Shown here: positions 7,782 to 15,576 of the stretch, one piece after another
Layout of the letters: each line of letters opens with the position of its first letter
Position numbering within the stretch: position 1 is the stretch's first letter
From: Opitutales bacterium
Lineage (GTDB): Bacteria; Verrucomicrobiota; Verrucomicrobiia; Opitutales; T3Sed10-336
Assembly: GCA_007132315.1 (NCBI GenBank)
Contig: SLOW01000136.1
Span: forward strand, 1-15,805
DNA length: 15,805 nt
Reading direction: 5' to 3'
Made by a program: the position numbers and the translations under genes
The notes under the pieces: model-generated
Seen by the model: the letters and a program-made list of their open reading frames with translations, nothing else
Told to the model about the DNA's origin: nothing
The model's database searches: none

Positions 7782-8927
7782 ATGAATAATAAACTGTTTC
7801 CTTTATCCTCTCTTTTAGTTGCCCTTTCCATTGTTTCCGTCTCGGCGGAAGAGTACCTCTCCGCCCGGTTCGCACTCGATGACCAACGGGTATACGATGC
7901 ACGACTCAGTGACGCCCCGGAGGGGAGTTTTACCCTCGCGGTCATTCCAGACACCCAGCGTTATCATGGACCCGGTTCAGGCCGCGGTGGAGAGGAGGGC
8001 GAGCCCCGCAATCCGGCTTTCGACTCTCGGACCATCTGGCTGGCGGATAACCTCAAATCCCAGCGAATCGTTTTCGTCAGTCACATGGGCGACATCGTCG
8101 ACGGCAACAACCACCACCAATGGCGTGTTGCGCGCGAGAACATGGACCGTCTCCATGGCCGGGTGCCCTACGGAATCGCCGTCGGTAACCACGACATGGT
8201 CAACCGCACCGGTGATTCCTCTCTCTTTCAGGAATATTTCGGAGCAGAGCGCTACGCGGAGAAGCCATGGTATGGGGGCACTTATGAAGGCCGGCCGGGC
8301 CACGCCCCCGAAGTCTCCGGAAACAACGCCAACAGCTACCAACTGTTCTCCGCAGGCGGTCTCGATTTCATCGTTCTGCATCTGGAGTGCAACGCGCCCG
8401 ATGATGTCCTCGCGTGGGCCGACGAGGTTCTCGAGGCCCATGGCGACCGCATGGCCATCATCTCGACGCACATGTATCTTGGCGGCATCGAGCGAAAGGG
8501 CGCCATGGAAGCGCAAGGACGCATGGTATGGAAGAAAGTCCACGGCGATCGCGGCAATACTCCGCAAGAGATGTGGGATAAATCCTTTCGCAAGCACGAA
8601 AATCTCTTCCTCGTGCTCTGCGGGGATCAATCCGCCTCCATCACCCACCACCAGCAAAGCCGGGGCGAGCACGGCAACGTGGTTCACGAAGTTTTGCAGG
8701 ACTACCCCCGGCACGCCGACGATTCCGACTGGCTGCGCCTGTTCCGATTTCTCCCCGAGCGCGAAAAAATCGAAGTGTTGACCTACAGCCCCTCTCAGGA
8801 CCGGCTCTGCGATGGCCTGCGCCATGTGATCGATCCCGGCGATCACCAGTTCGCCCTGGACATTTCCGGCGCCATCGCCACACACCGCGCCCGGCAATCC
8901 GGCAACCCCGCGCACAGCCGCCGGTAA
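7782..8927 (+). CDS. Secreted calcineurin-like metallophosphoesterase
   Basis: The 381-residue protein begins 11 bases after the preceding frame's stop, with no recognisable Shine-Dalgarno. Residues 1-22 are a signal peptide (SVSA|EE). The metallophosphoesterase motifs are in order: AVIPDTQ (Asp57), GDIVDGNN (Asp104), GNHD (135-138), STHMY (His230). The usual last motif, GHxH, is replaced by CGDQSAS (280-286). The C-terminal part has the layout of the secreted phosphoesterases common in this type of bacterium (GNVVHEVLQDY at 298-308; LCDGLRHVIDPGDHQF at 342-357). The reaction would be phosphomono- or diester hydrolysis with a two-metal centre in the periplasm or outside; the substrate is unknown. 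In an algal polysaccharide island it may serve phosphate release. Length and both ends look complete. Confidence 0.85.
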   Translation: MNNKLFPLSSLLVALSIVSVSAEEYLSARFALDDQRVYDARLSDAPEGSFTLAVIPDTQRYHGPGSGRGGEEGEPRNPAFDSRTIWLADNLKSQRIVFVSHMGDIVDGNNHHQWRVARENMDRLHGRVPYGIAVGNHDMVNRTGDSSLFQEYFGAERYAEKPWYGGTYEGRPGHAPEVSGNNANSYQLFSAGGLDFIVLHLECNAPDDVLAWADEVLEAHGDRMAIISTHMYLGGIERKGAMEAQGRMVWKKVHGDRGNTPQEMWDKSFRKHENLFLVLCGDQSASITHHQQSRGEHGNVVHEVLQDYPRHADDSDWLRLFRFLPEREKIEVLTYSPSQDRLCDGLRHVIDPGDHQFALDISGAIATHRARQSGNPAHSRR

Positions 8928-9872
8928 TACGCCGGTTTGCCGGCTTGAGCAGAATTGCGTATTTTATGGTCGTAATCCCGGCTCGCCACCTCCTGCAAGC
9001 AAGTTAGGATAGCTTTCGGGAATGTAACAGCGAGATTTTGCTGTCCCAAACCGTCAAAGATTACTCGCAATCCACACACAAGCCCCGAAAACACTATGAC
9101 GGAAAATATAAAAAATGGAATAGGGTTTGCCGGCCGACTTTCTGCTTACTTGGCTATGCTGACTTTGGGAATGATTACGGCGCACGGCGACGATGTGTTT
9201 ACCTTTAGCGATGATTTTGAACGCGACGACATTGGCCCGGATTGGAGCACTACCGGCGGTTCCTGGGTGATTGACGCTCAGAACCGACTCGTTGGTCCCG
9301 GGAGCAGCTCCCAAGGGCATACCATCTATTATAACGGAGCGGAGCTGACCGACAGTTGGACCATGTCGGTCGATGTGGAGATTCTTTTTATTCAGGACGC
9401 CTGGCGTGGCGGATTCGTCATGAATTTTCACGAGGACCCGGAAACTTCGGAATGGCATGATTACACGAACCGTTGGAAATTTCTGGACGACGACGCGGAG
9501 ACGCAGTTTTTGGACCGAAGTGGACCGTTTGGAGACATGGGCAACGAGGGGCATTACCGTCCCGCCACGGATCAGCAACGGGTGTTTCAGAGCTCGGATG
9601 ATGGAAGCATTATTTATAACTTCACCTACTCATGGGATACCGACAATCCGGATGTGATTAGCGTCAGCATTGAGAATATTCAGGGCGATGCCGCCTTCGA
9701 GCCGCTCACCGAGGTAATGCCATTGTCCGAGGAAGGATTCCGCGACCACACCGGTCGAGGAGTCGTGGGATTCTGGACTTTGCGGAATGTGGCCGTACAC
9801 AGTTTTACGTTGACCGGGGGGAATCCAGTCGATCCTCTGGAGCCGCCGGACCCCCGTGACGGCCTACAATCC

Positions 9873-9916
9873 AAGATCGGCCGGATAGTGCATTATCCGG
9901 CCGATCTTTCGTTTAT
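9873..9916 (+). terminator. 15-bp perfect hairpin followed by a T-rich tail
   Basis: AAGATCGGCCGGATA (9873-9887), a 6-base loop, and its exact complement TATCCGGCCGATCTT (9894-9908) are followed by TCGTTTA, giving CTTTCGTTT in the transcript end. This is a strong rho-independent terminator shape. It sits just upstream of the greA fragment, so it probably ended the gene once located before greA. Here it lies inside the open frame of the jelly-roll gene. Confidence 0.75.
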
Positions 9917-9933
9917 GATGTGGAAAGGTTTTT

Positions 9934-10102
9934 ATGGAACGCAAGCCGATGACCCCGGCGGGCTACGCCCGGTTGCAGGAAGAGTTGAAACGCTTGAAGA
10001 ATGTGGAGCGCCCCAAAGCAATTCAGGATATAGCCGAAGCGCGCGCCCACGGCGACTTGTCGGAAAATGCCGAATACGATGCGGCCAAGAACGCCCAGAG
10101 TC
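9934..10102 (+). pseudogene. greA: greA remnant: N-terminal coiled-coil end of transcription elongation factor GreA
   Basis: ATG 9934 is preceded by GGAAAGG (9922-9928), a proper Shine-Dalgarno at 5 bases, and starts MERKPMTPAGYARLQEELKR, then the GreA hallmark AEARAHGDLSENAEYDAAK (about codons 34-52). GreA rescues backtracked RNA polymerase by inserting its coiled-coil tip, which carries the acidic residues of the DLSENAEY loop. Similarity ends after AAKNAQS (codon 56, about 10101), where the frame passes into polX DNA and stops at 10171-10173. About 56 of a usual 158 residues are present. The second coiled-coil strand and the C-terminal FKBP-like domain are missing, so it cannot act as GreA. 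Confidence 0.85.
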
Positions 10103-10103
10103 T

Positions 10104-10292
10104 AACAAGCGGGCCAGGGACGCCGGGGTGCTCTGTGTCATCAATCCGGATGCCCACTGGACGGATGGATTGAAGGATGTTCGCTATGGGGTGGAAATCG
10201 CCCGCAAGGGTTGGCTTGGACCGGAGGATGTCGTCAACACAAAGGGGCTCGAAGCTATGCAAAAGCTGCTCGCTGAGTGGAAGACAGGCTGA
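10104..10292 (+). pseudogene. polX: polX remnant: C-terminal end of PHP domain of DNA polymerase X family protein
   Basis: The last 62 codons before TGA 10290-10292 read NKRARDAGVLCVINPDAHWT, then DGLKDVRYGVEIARKGWLGP and EDVVNT. This is the end of the PHP phosphoesterase domain of bacterial PolX (INPDAH with its metal-ligand His, followed by GL.D.RYGV..ARKGWL). PolX is a gap-filling DNA repair polymerase with 3'-5' exonuclease activity, usually about 570 residues; the polymerase part and most of PHP are absent. The fragment is joined to greA at about 10102. By chance it is in frame with the upstream secreted-protein gene, giving that frame its stop. Confidence 0.8.
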
Positions 10293-10331
10293 TAGCACAG
10301 TCTCGCTCCTTCGCTTCATGCAACATCCGGG

Positions 10332-13300
10332 TTAAGGATCGCGGAGTTGAATTCGGTAGAAGGCGGGTGATTCGTTGGGCTTGGGCACGGTCACGGAGGT
10401 GTGTGAAAAATCGGACATAATGGAGTGACCTTCCAGCTTTTGCCAGTTGTCCAGGGTTCCCGGCGAGTACCATATCTCATAAATGAATCCGGGGATACTC
10501 CTCCAGGTGAGATCGAATCCCTCCCCATCGGTCGAGGAGGAAAATCGGGTGATCGCAAACGCCGCATCCGGAGCATCCATCTTCTGGGGTCCATGCAGGG
10601 ACTGATCCCAGTGTTCGAAGCTAATCAGGTTGTCGATTTCCTCCGCGTTGAGGAGGGTGAAGTCGTCGTTTGCCTCGTCGGCGAATACCGGAGCGACATT
10701 GGTCATCGAGTTGGTGTCGCGCCCGGATGCCTGCCAGTTCGAGAAGGAACCCCCATCCACAATACATGGTTGGCCTTGGGCCGCGTGGTAAAGGTTCCAG
10801 TCGAACACGGTGTTCATCTGATAGAGGGTTTGGTTGCCTCCCCGTCCGATGAGGGCGGAATCCGTGGTAAAATAATAGATATTGTTTTCAAAATGGACAA
10901 CGGTCTCTCCGGGATAATGCCCGATTTGGCGCAGGGTGATCATCGCGATGCCAGCATCGACAAAAATATTGTTTCGGACAACCCGTTCGTAGCCCATGTT
11001 GGCCATCACACCCTTCTTGGCCACCCGGAAAATCAGATTATTCTCGACGATTAAATCTCGGGTTCCGGCATCGAATTGGATACCATTCCCATTGATGATG
11101 TCATGAATTCGGTTTCCATAAATGTACGCGTCGCCCTGTGCTCCAACCGCATAAATTCCCGCCCCGTCATCAAATACCCTCAGTACGTCAAAAATGTGGT
11201 TGTGGCGCACTTTGACCCCGCGCTGCCGGGTCTCTGGTATCCGTCCAGTCCCAGCCGATGGAGATGCCTGAGTAGGGAGCTTCGTGGATCCTGTTGTATT
11301 CGATGATGGAATCGGGGCAAAAGGCTTGCCACACCCCGATGGCACCGAAATGGGTCTGCCCGAATCGTCTGATATCGTTGTGCGAGACCCTGAGGCGGAT
11401 GGCCTTTCCGTTGTCATCTCCGTGTTTTTCGCTCCCGATGTTGTCGCCGAGGCTGATGGCGGTCGCTCCAATGTCCTCGAAAGTGTTGTGAAGGATGCGC
11501 CCATCCTGGCAACCGCGTCCAAAAGCCAAAGCACTCGCCCCAGTGTGGGCAATGCGACAATCCCGAACGACCGGTGAGTGTGCGTGTTCAAATCGTATGG
11601 CTTCAGGGAGTTCCACCGGCCATTGCAAGTCAACGGTTCGATAGAAATGGGCTTGGGTTGCGATATAGTTACCCTCAGGAATGTTCCATGAACTACCCTC
11701 GATGACCAGGTTTCGAAGCTGGAAATTGACCACTGGCTGACTTGATGTCCCCTTCACCGTAATCAGCCGTTCGAGTCGCGGAGCCCAGAAGGGATCTTGA
11801 TTCGGATCGGTTGCGGAAACCAGATAGAGTTTCCCGGTCGATTTCTCCAGAAACCATTCACCCTCCATCTCCAGAAAAGCCTTGGCGTGTTCCAGATAGA
11901 GGGGTCGGCCAACCATCAGGTCGTAGAAGGAAATACCCTGTGTTCCAGGCCGCTGGTAGGTATCAATTTGATCGCCGCTGGCTTCTCTAACGAGGGCCCG
12001 GGTGCTGGACCATGGCCCAATGGTCACAATTTCGGCGTTGTCATCCGGGAACACCTCCGGGAAGGAAGGACCAGTGACCCTGAAAGAGGTTCGGTCGCTG
12101 CTGAGCAGTTGGGATACCACCAGCATATCGACATCGGTGATGGGCCGGATAAAGTCAGGGTAGTCCGGATCATTGGCCGGAGCGGGTTGGCCGATGGTGA
12201 CGCCGTCTGTCATGGTGACGTTCGGGAAACGCGCCCGGATCTGACGCTGGTCGTTCCGGAACAGATCGCGGAACCACCAATCCTCCCCGGCGATTCCCGG
12301 TACCAGAATGGACCAAATGTTGTCTCCCTCGTGAACCCAAGTTCCCTCGATCGGTTGGCCACCCGTTAGGGTGGGCGGGTTATCGGGATCCGCCGCATCG
12401 TAGATGACGGCGTATCCGGACGTTCCGGAATCACGAGAATCAAAGGTTAAGGTATCGGAGAGCAGGTAGGTGCCGGGACCAATTCGGATTCTCAGGTCAT
12501 CGATCAACCCTCCGGCGATGATGGCTCTGGCGTGGTCGCGGGCCTCTGTCAGGGTCCGAAAGGGGGCTTGCTCTGTGCCCGAATTGCTGTCGCTTCCGTC
12601 TATGGCCACGTAAAGGGAGGAAGGAGGATCTGGGATAACGGAAACGGTAAAATTGTCGATTTGGTGCCTTAAAATTGTCTCGGAGGGAGCTCCCGCTCCG
12701 TTAATCGTGGCCTGCATCCCGAGGTAGCGGCCGCTGGAACCAAAAACGGCCGCAATGCTCATTCCAGAAAGGAGGGTGGTCGATCCGTATGAGATCGTCA
12801 CGGTATCCAATTGTTCGTTGACATTGATCATGACAGGTTCGGATGGGGTCCGCCACTCCCCATCTACCTGCACCGGGGTAAAGGGAATGTTGGTGATGTT
12901 GATAAAGCTGCCACCGATCACGGATGATGCCCGGATCTGCCACTCTCCCTGACCCGTATCGTAGAAAGGTGCCAAGCTAATTCCCACCCGCCAATTGGCC
13001 AATGCTCCTGACACCCCCGTCGCGCTTTCCGCGATGTTCAAACGCCACACTGCATGATTGAAAGCCTGGCCCGTGTGAGGGTTTCCATTGTTGCTGAACA
13101 ATTGCAGGCTGAGATCGAGGCGGATCGAGTAACGAGCACCGGCCAAACCACTGCCGAAATCCTGGTTCAAGTAGGCCCAAATCCGCCCGTTGGTACTATT
13201 CCCCAGCAGAGATTGCAATTCGGTTTGCAACTGGTCTTGCCGATTGAGGAATCTGGCGCTGGCTGGTGCTCCTTCAGCACTACCAGACCAATTCACGGTG

Positions 13301-13461
13301 CCGTTGCTATCGAACCAAGTGCCCGATTGCCGATTGGCCAGATTCTGGTTCAGGTTTTCAGTTGTGATTCCCGAATTAGTGAAATTATCGGCAATAAAAT
13401 CCGCATTGACGGTGGAGCCCAAGATCAGGCAGCACAGAAGGGATATTGGGCGTGTCTTCAT
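10332..13461 (-). pseudogene. Secreted right-handed beta-helix protein, GH141-like, with one frameshift
   Basis: ATG at 13461 opens a minus-strand frame with a signal peptide (1-20, STVNA|DF). About 21-275 is a beta-sandwich (LamG-like) domain. From about 283, LYVAIDGSDSNSGTEQAPFR begins the parallel beta-helix module: GPGTYLLSDTLTFDSRDSGT (328-347), ARFPN (410-414), then coil repeats such as VVRDCRIAHTGASALAFGRG. The layout resembles GH141-type enzymes, which act on complex polysaccharides. The frame is lost near 11226-11240 after GWDWTDTRD; reading resumes in the next frame with QRGVKVRHNHIFDVL and continues through DDGAGIYAVG and NNLIF coils to TAA 10334-10332. One extra C in the minus-strand CCC at 11230-11228 would explain the shift. 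The final domain (LTWRSIPGFIYEIWYSPG, then PAFYRI) is a common C-terminal beta module of secreted verrucomicrobial proteins. Rejoined length is about 1040 residues. It could be a sequencing error and not a dead gene. Confidence 0.75.
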
Positions 13462-13596
13462 TTGGGTGGAATTCTGGGTGGGAGTCTCAATCTTAAGATC
13501 CGTCGGAATGGGAGGTTATGGCATCCACTTTTTTTGGGCAAGCGAATGGTGGCGGCTTTCAGTTGAAAAAACTCCCTCGGAGAAGTTCCGGGATTC

Positions 13597-14106
13597 TCAA
13601 TTTTGGATTCTGGAGAGGATCTTTTTCAGATGTTCGATGCCTTCCTCTGTGGTGTTGAATTTTCCTTCCAGCTGGGCTTGGTAGCAATCCTCCAGGATTT
13701 TCTTGAAGCGGGGGCCGGGTCGGAGGCCCAGATGAATCAGGTGGCGGCCCTGGATGAGGGGACGGGGTTGGCTATCGCGGATTTTCAGGGTTTCGGCTCG
13801 TTCCATAAGCCAGGGACCTTCGGGAAAATCCTCGGGAAGGGGAGGGCGGCCCGCCGCATCGGCTTGGGCTACCCGGACCAAGCGGTCGATCCTCCCCGCC
13901 CGGAGAGAAAGCCTGCGAATGGCGGTGTCAGAGGCACCCGAATGGAAAAACTCCCTCGGGCGGAGATGTTCCCGGACCAGCGGGACCACCTCCTCGACGA
14001 TGCGGTGTTCCGGGCAAATCCGGGCCAGGAACTCACGGGTGGGTTTTTCTCCCTCGCGGTCGTGGGCGGGGGATCGGATCCGTCCCTTCTTTTCGATGGT
14101 GGTGCA
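13597..14106 (-). pseudogene. cca: cca remnant: C-terminal third of tRNA nucleotidyltransferase
   Basis: The minus frame from about 14105 to TGA 13599-13597 reads TTIEKKGRIRSPAHDREGEK, EFLARICPEHRIVEEVVPLV, then SDTAIRRLSLRAGRIDRLVR, AQADAAGR, WLMERAETLKI, LIQGRHLIHLGLRPGPRFKK and ILEDCYQAQLEGKF. This is the HD-side and C-terminal body of the class II CCA-adding/poly(A) polymerase family (D..IRRL, AD..GR, GR.LI.LG..PGP.FK.IL...YEAQLEG). CCA enzyme completes tRNA 3' ends and is normally over 400 residues. The catalytic N-terminal nucleotidyltransferase domain is missing: upstream DNA is the end of the FAD oxidoreductase, in another frame. The ATG at 14193 lies inside that gene and is not an authentic start. 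Confidence 0.8.
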
Positions 14107-15070
14107 GTAGAACCCCGGCCGCCTTGATTGCCGAGAGGGCGGCCCCCTCCACCAGGGGTCCCCCAAAGCCGTCTCCCGCCAATAGCAGGTCACTCGGCGA
14201 GTGGTGAAAGAAGGGGGATCCGTAGGTTTGCTTGGGGCGGGCGTACCCCCATCGGTGACAGGTGAATTTCGTGACTTGTGCTCCCAGATAAGGTTTTGCG
14301 CTTTCGATCAATAGGTTTCCGTGCACCTCATCCGGGCTGTCCCAATGCGTTTTGGCAAAAGCGGAATCGCTGTGCAGTGTCACGGCGGGAACATCGGAGA
14401 TTCCTTTTCGTTGGTTGTCGGCCAACCATGTCAAAGGGCTTTCCTTTACTTTCATGCCTCCGAAGGAGGGAATTGCGCTCGGTCCGTTTAAATGCGCCAT
14501 TACCGCCAGTGCTTTTTCATACCGAACGGTCTTCAAGGTTTCGATATCCTCATCGGGGAGAGGAACCCCGCATCGGTCAAGCAGTTCGAGCGCCTGGGGA
14601 ACGGGAGCCGTGATAATCAATTGATCCGTGGGGAAAACCGAACCCGAATCGGTTCGAACGGTCCATCCGGGGTCATTCCACCGCAGTTCCTTGGCTTGAG
14701 TTTCCCGAAACACCTGAATTCCCTCGCTCAACCCTTTGGCGATGTCCGAGATACCCCGGGCCCCGATGTAACGGGGATGGCCATCTGCTTTGGGATCGCC
14801 TGGCAGTTTGTTGAACCATTTCCGGGCTATACCGGCGGCCTTCCAGCGGCCCACCCATGTTTGAAATTCCGGATCGCGCACGGTAAAATATTGGGCTCCG
14901 TGGTCGAAACGGGCATTGTCGATGCTCCGGGTTGCCATTCGCCCCCCAAAGCCGCGGCCTTTTTCAAGCACGCGAACGCTTCGTCCGACATCATGGAGTA
15001 TCCGGGCGATCAGAAGGCCGGAGATCCCCGCGCCGATCACCAGAAAGGTTGTTTTGAAATAGTGGGTCAT
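14033..15070 (-). CDS. Renalase-like NAD(P)/FAD-dependent oxidoreductase, last residues replaced
   Basis: ATG 15070 lies 13 bases after the stop of the SRPBCC gene, in an operon. VIGAGISGLLIARIL (11-25) is the dinucleotide-binding GxGxxG, VRVLEKGRGFGGRMATR (32-48) the FAD ribose Glu and GGRM segment, FDHGAQYFTVRD (55-66) a family hallmark, and LLLAGDGFGGPLVEGAALSA (295-314) the C-terminal FAD motif. This is the renalase/COG3380 type of amine-oxidase-like flavoprotein, cytoplasmic, with unknown bacterial substrate. Family similarity ends at about residue 322 (AAGVLL, about 14104). The final 22 residues are translated from cca DNA in the wrong frame (HHHRKEGTDPIPRPRPRG and onward). Since the natural C-terminus is near this point, the enzyme may still fold and work. 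Confidence 0.8.
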   Translation of the reverse strand: MTHYFKTTFLVIGAGISGLLIARILHDVGRSVRVLEKGRGFGGRMATRSIDNARFDHGAQYFTVRDPEFQTWVGRWKAAGIARKWFNKLPGDPKADGHPRYIGARGISDIAKGLSEGIQVFRETQAKELRWNDPGWTVRTDSGSVFPTDQLIITAPVPQALELLDRCGVPLPDEDIETLKTVRYEKALAVMAHLNGPSAIPSFGGMKVKESPLTWLADNQRKGISDVPAVTLHSDSAFAKTHWDSPDEVHGNLLIESAKPYLGAQVTKFTCHRWGYARPKQTYGSPFFHHSPSDLLLAGDGFGGPLVEGAALSAIKAAGVLLHHHRKEGTDPIPRPRPRGRKTHP

Positions 15071-15083
15071 TTGGAATCGGAGT

Positions 15084-15563
15084 TCAGGTTCGCCCGGGAG
15101 GGCCAGCCTGGAAGATGATTTCGATCTTTTCCCTGCGGTAGTCGAATATGTGGTGGATTTTTTTGCGGACCAGTAGGGCGTTGATCCAGTCGCCGATCAG
15201 CCCCAGGGGGAGGCGGTAGTGAATGACATCTTCCATCAGAACGCCGTTGGCCGTTTCCGCAAAGGTGTGCTTGTGATTCCAGAGGGCATAAGGGCCGATC
15301 CTTTGATCGTCGATGAAGAATTCCTTGTCCCGGACATGGGTGATTTCGGTGACCCACTCCAACGGAATTCCGGCGAGGGGCCGGACTGTGTAGGCGATGA
15401 TCATGCCCGCATGGATTTTTTCGTTTTCTCCCCCATGGGTGATGTCAAAACCCATTTCCGGTGGCGTGATGGTCTTCAAGTTGCGGGGAGAGGAGAAAAA
15501 ATCCCAGGCCTCTTCCAGCGTGGCGGGAAGGTTCTGTTGGAAGTGGAGTTGATGCAGGGCCAT
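15084..15563 (-). CDS. SRPBCC-fold ligand-binding protein
   Basis: The 159-residue protein begins at ATG 15563 (MALHQLHFQQNLPATLEEAW); the frame is open further upstream, but that DNA encodes the end of the SDR. Conserved features of this SRPBCC (START-like) subfamily are AWDFFSSPRNLKTITPPEMG, GMIIAYTVRPLAGIPLEWVT, EITHV and DQRIGPYALWNHKHTF, and a final helix LLVRKKIHHIFDYRREKIE. These small helix-grip proteins bind hydrophobic ligands; the ligand here is unknown. It is in an operon, 13 bases after the SDR and 13 bases before the FAD oxidoreductase. No signal peptide or membrane segment is visible. The length is complete for the family. Confidence 0.85.
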   Translation of the reverse strand: MALHQLHFQQNLPATLEEAWDFFSSPRNLKTITPPEMGFDITHGGENEKIHAGMIIAYTVRPLAGIPLEWVTEITHVRDKEFFIDDQRIGPYALWNHKHTFAETANGVLMEDVIHYRLPLGLIGDWINALLVRKKIHHIFDYRREKIEIIFQAGPPGRT

Positions 15564-15576
15564 GGCAGGGAGAGTT

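Larger units (their letters stand above)
9096..10292 (+). pseudogene. Secreted DUF1080/LamG-like jelly-roll protein, 3' end replaced by greA and polX fragments
   Basis: The frame is open for 398 codons, but only about the first 255 belong to one protein. Residues 1-31 are a signal peptide (hydrophobic 11-28, AHG|DD). About 34-242 form a jelly-roll domain: FSDDFERDDIGPDW opens it, WTMSVDVEILF is in its core, and GVVGFWTLRNVAVHSFTLTG closes it. This pattern is shared by 3-keto-disaccharide hydrolase-like (DUF1080) and LamG domains. A Pro-rich stretch (PVDPLEPPDPRDG, 244-256) follows, and the frame then runs through a terminator hairpin, an out-of-frame greA start, and finally in frame into the polX tail, borrowing its stop at 10290-10292. 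The gene has lost its natural end somewhere within about 9850-9873. The ATG at 9096 has no Shine-Dalgarno. Function is probably binding or hydrolysis of extracellular sugars. Confidence 0.65.

Noticed and set aside
8931..8944. GCCGG-TTTG-CCGGC hairpin after the phosphoesterase as a terminator
   Set aside because: Only 5 base pairs and no T-run follows.
10332..11633. Independent 433-residue minus-strand protein starting at 11633
   Set aside because: Its first 130 or so residues are low-complexity out-of-frame translation of the beta-helix gene; only the part after about 11235 is real, as the continuation of that gene.
13566..13585. CTCC-GAG-GGAG-TTTTTT on the minus strand as the cca terminator
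   Set aside because: The stem is only 4 base pairs; the T-run alone is not enough.
13565..13960. AAAAACTCCCTCGG occurring twice (near 13566 and 13944) as a duplication or attachment site
   Set aside because: A 14-base repeat is about as likely as not by chance in 15.8 kb, and flanking similarity is poor.
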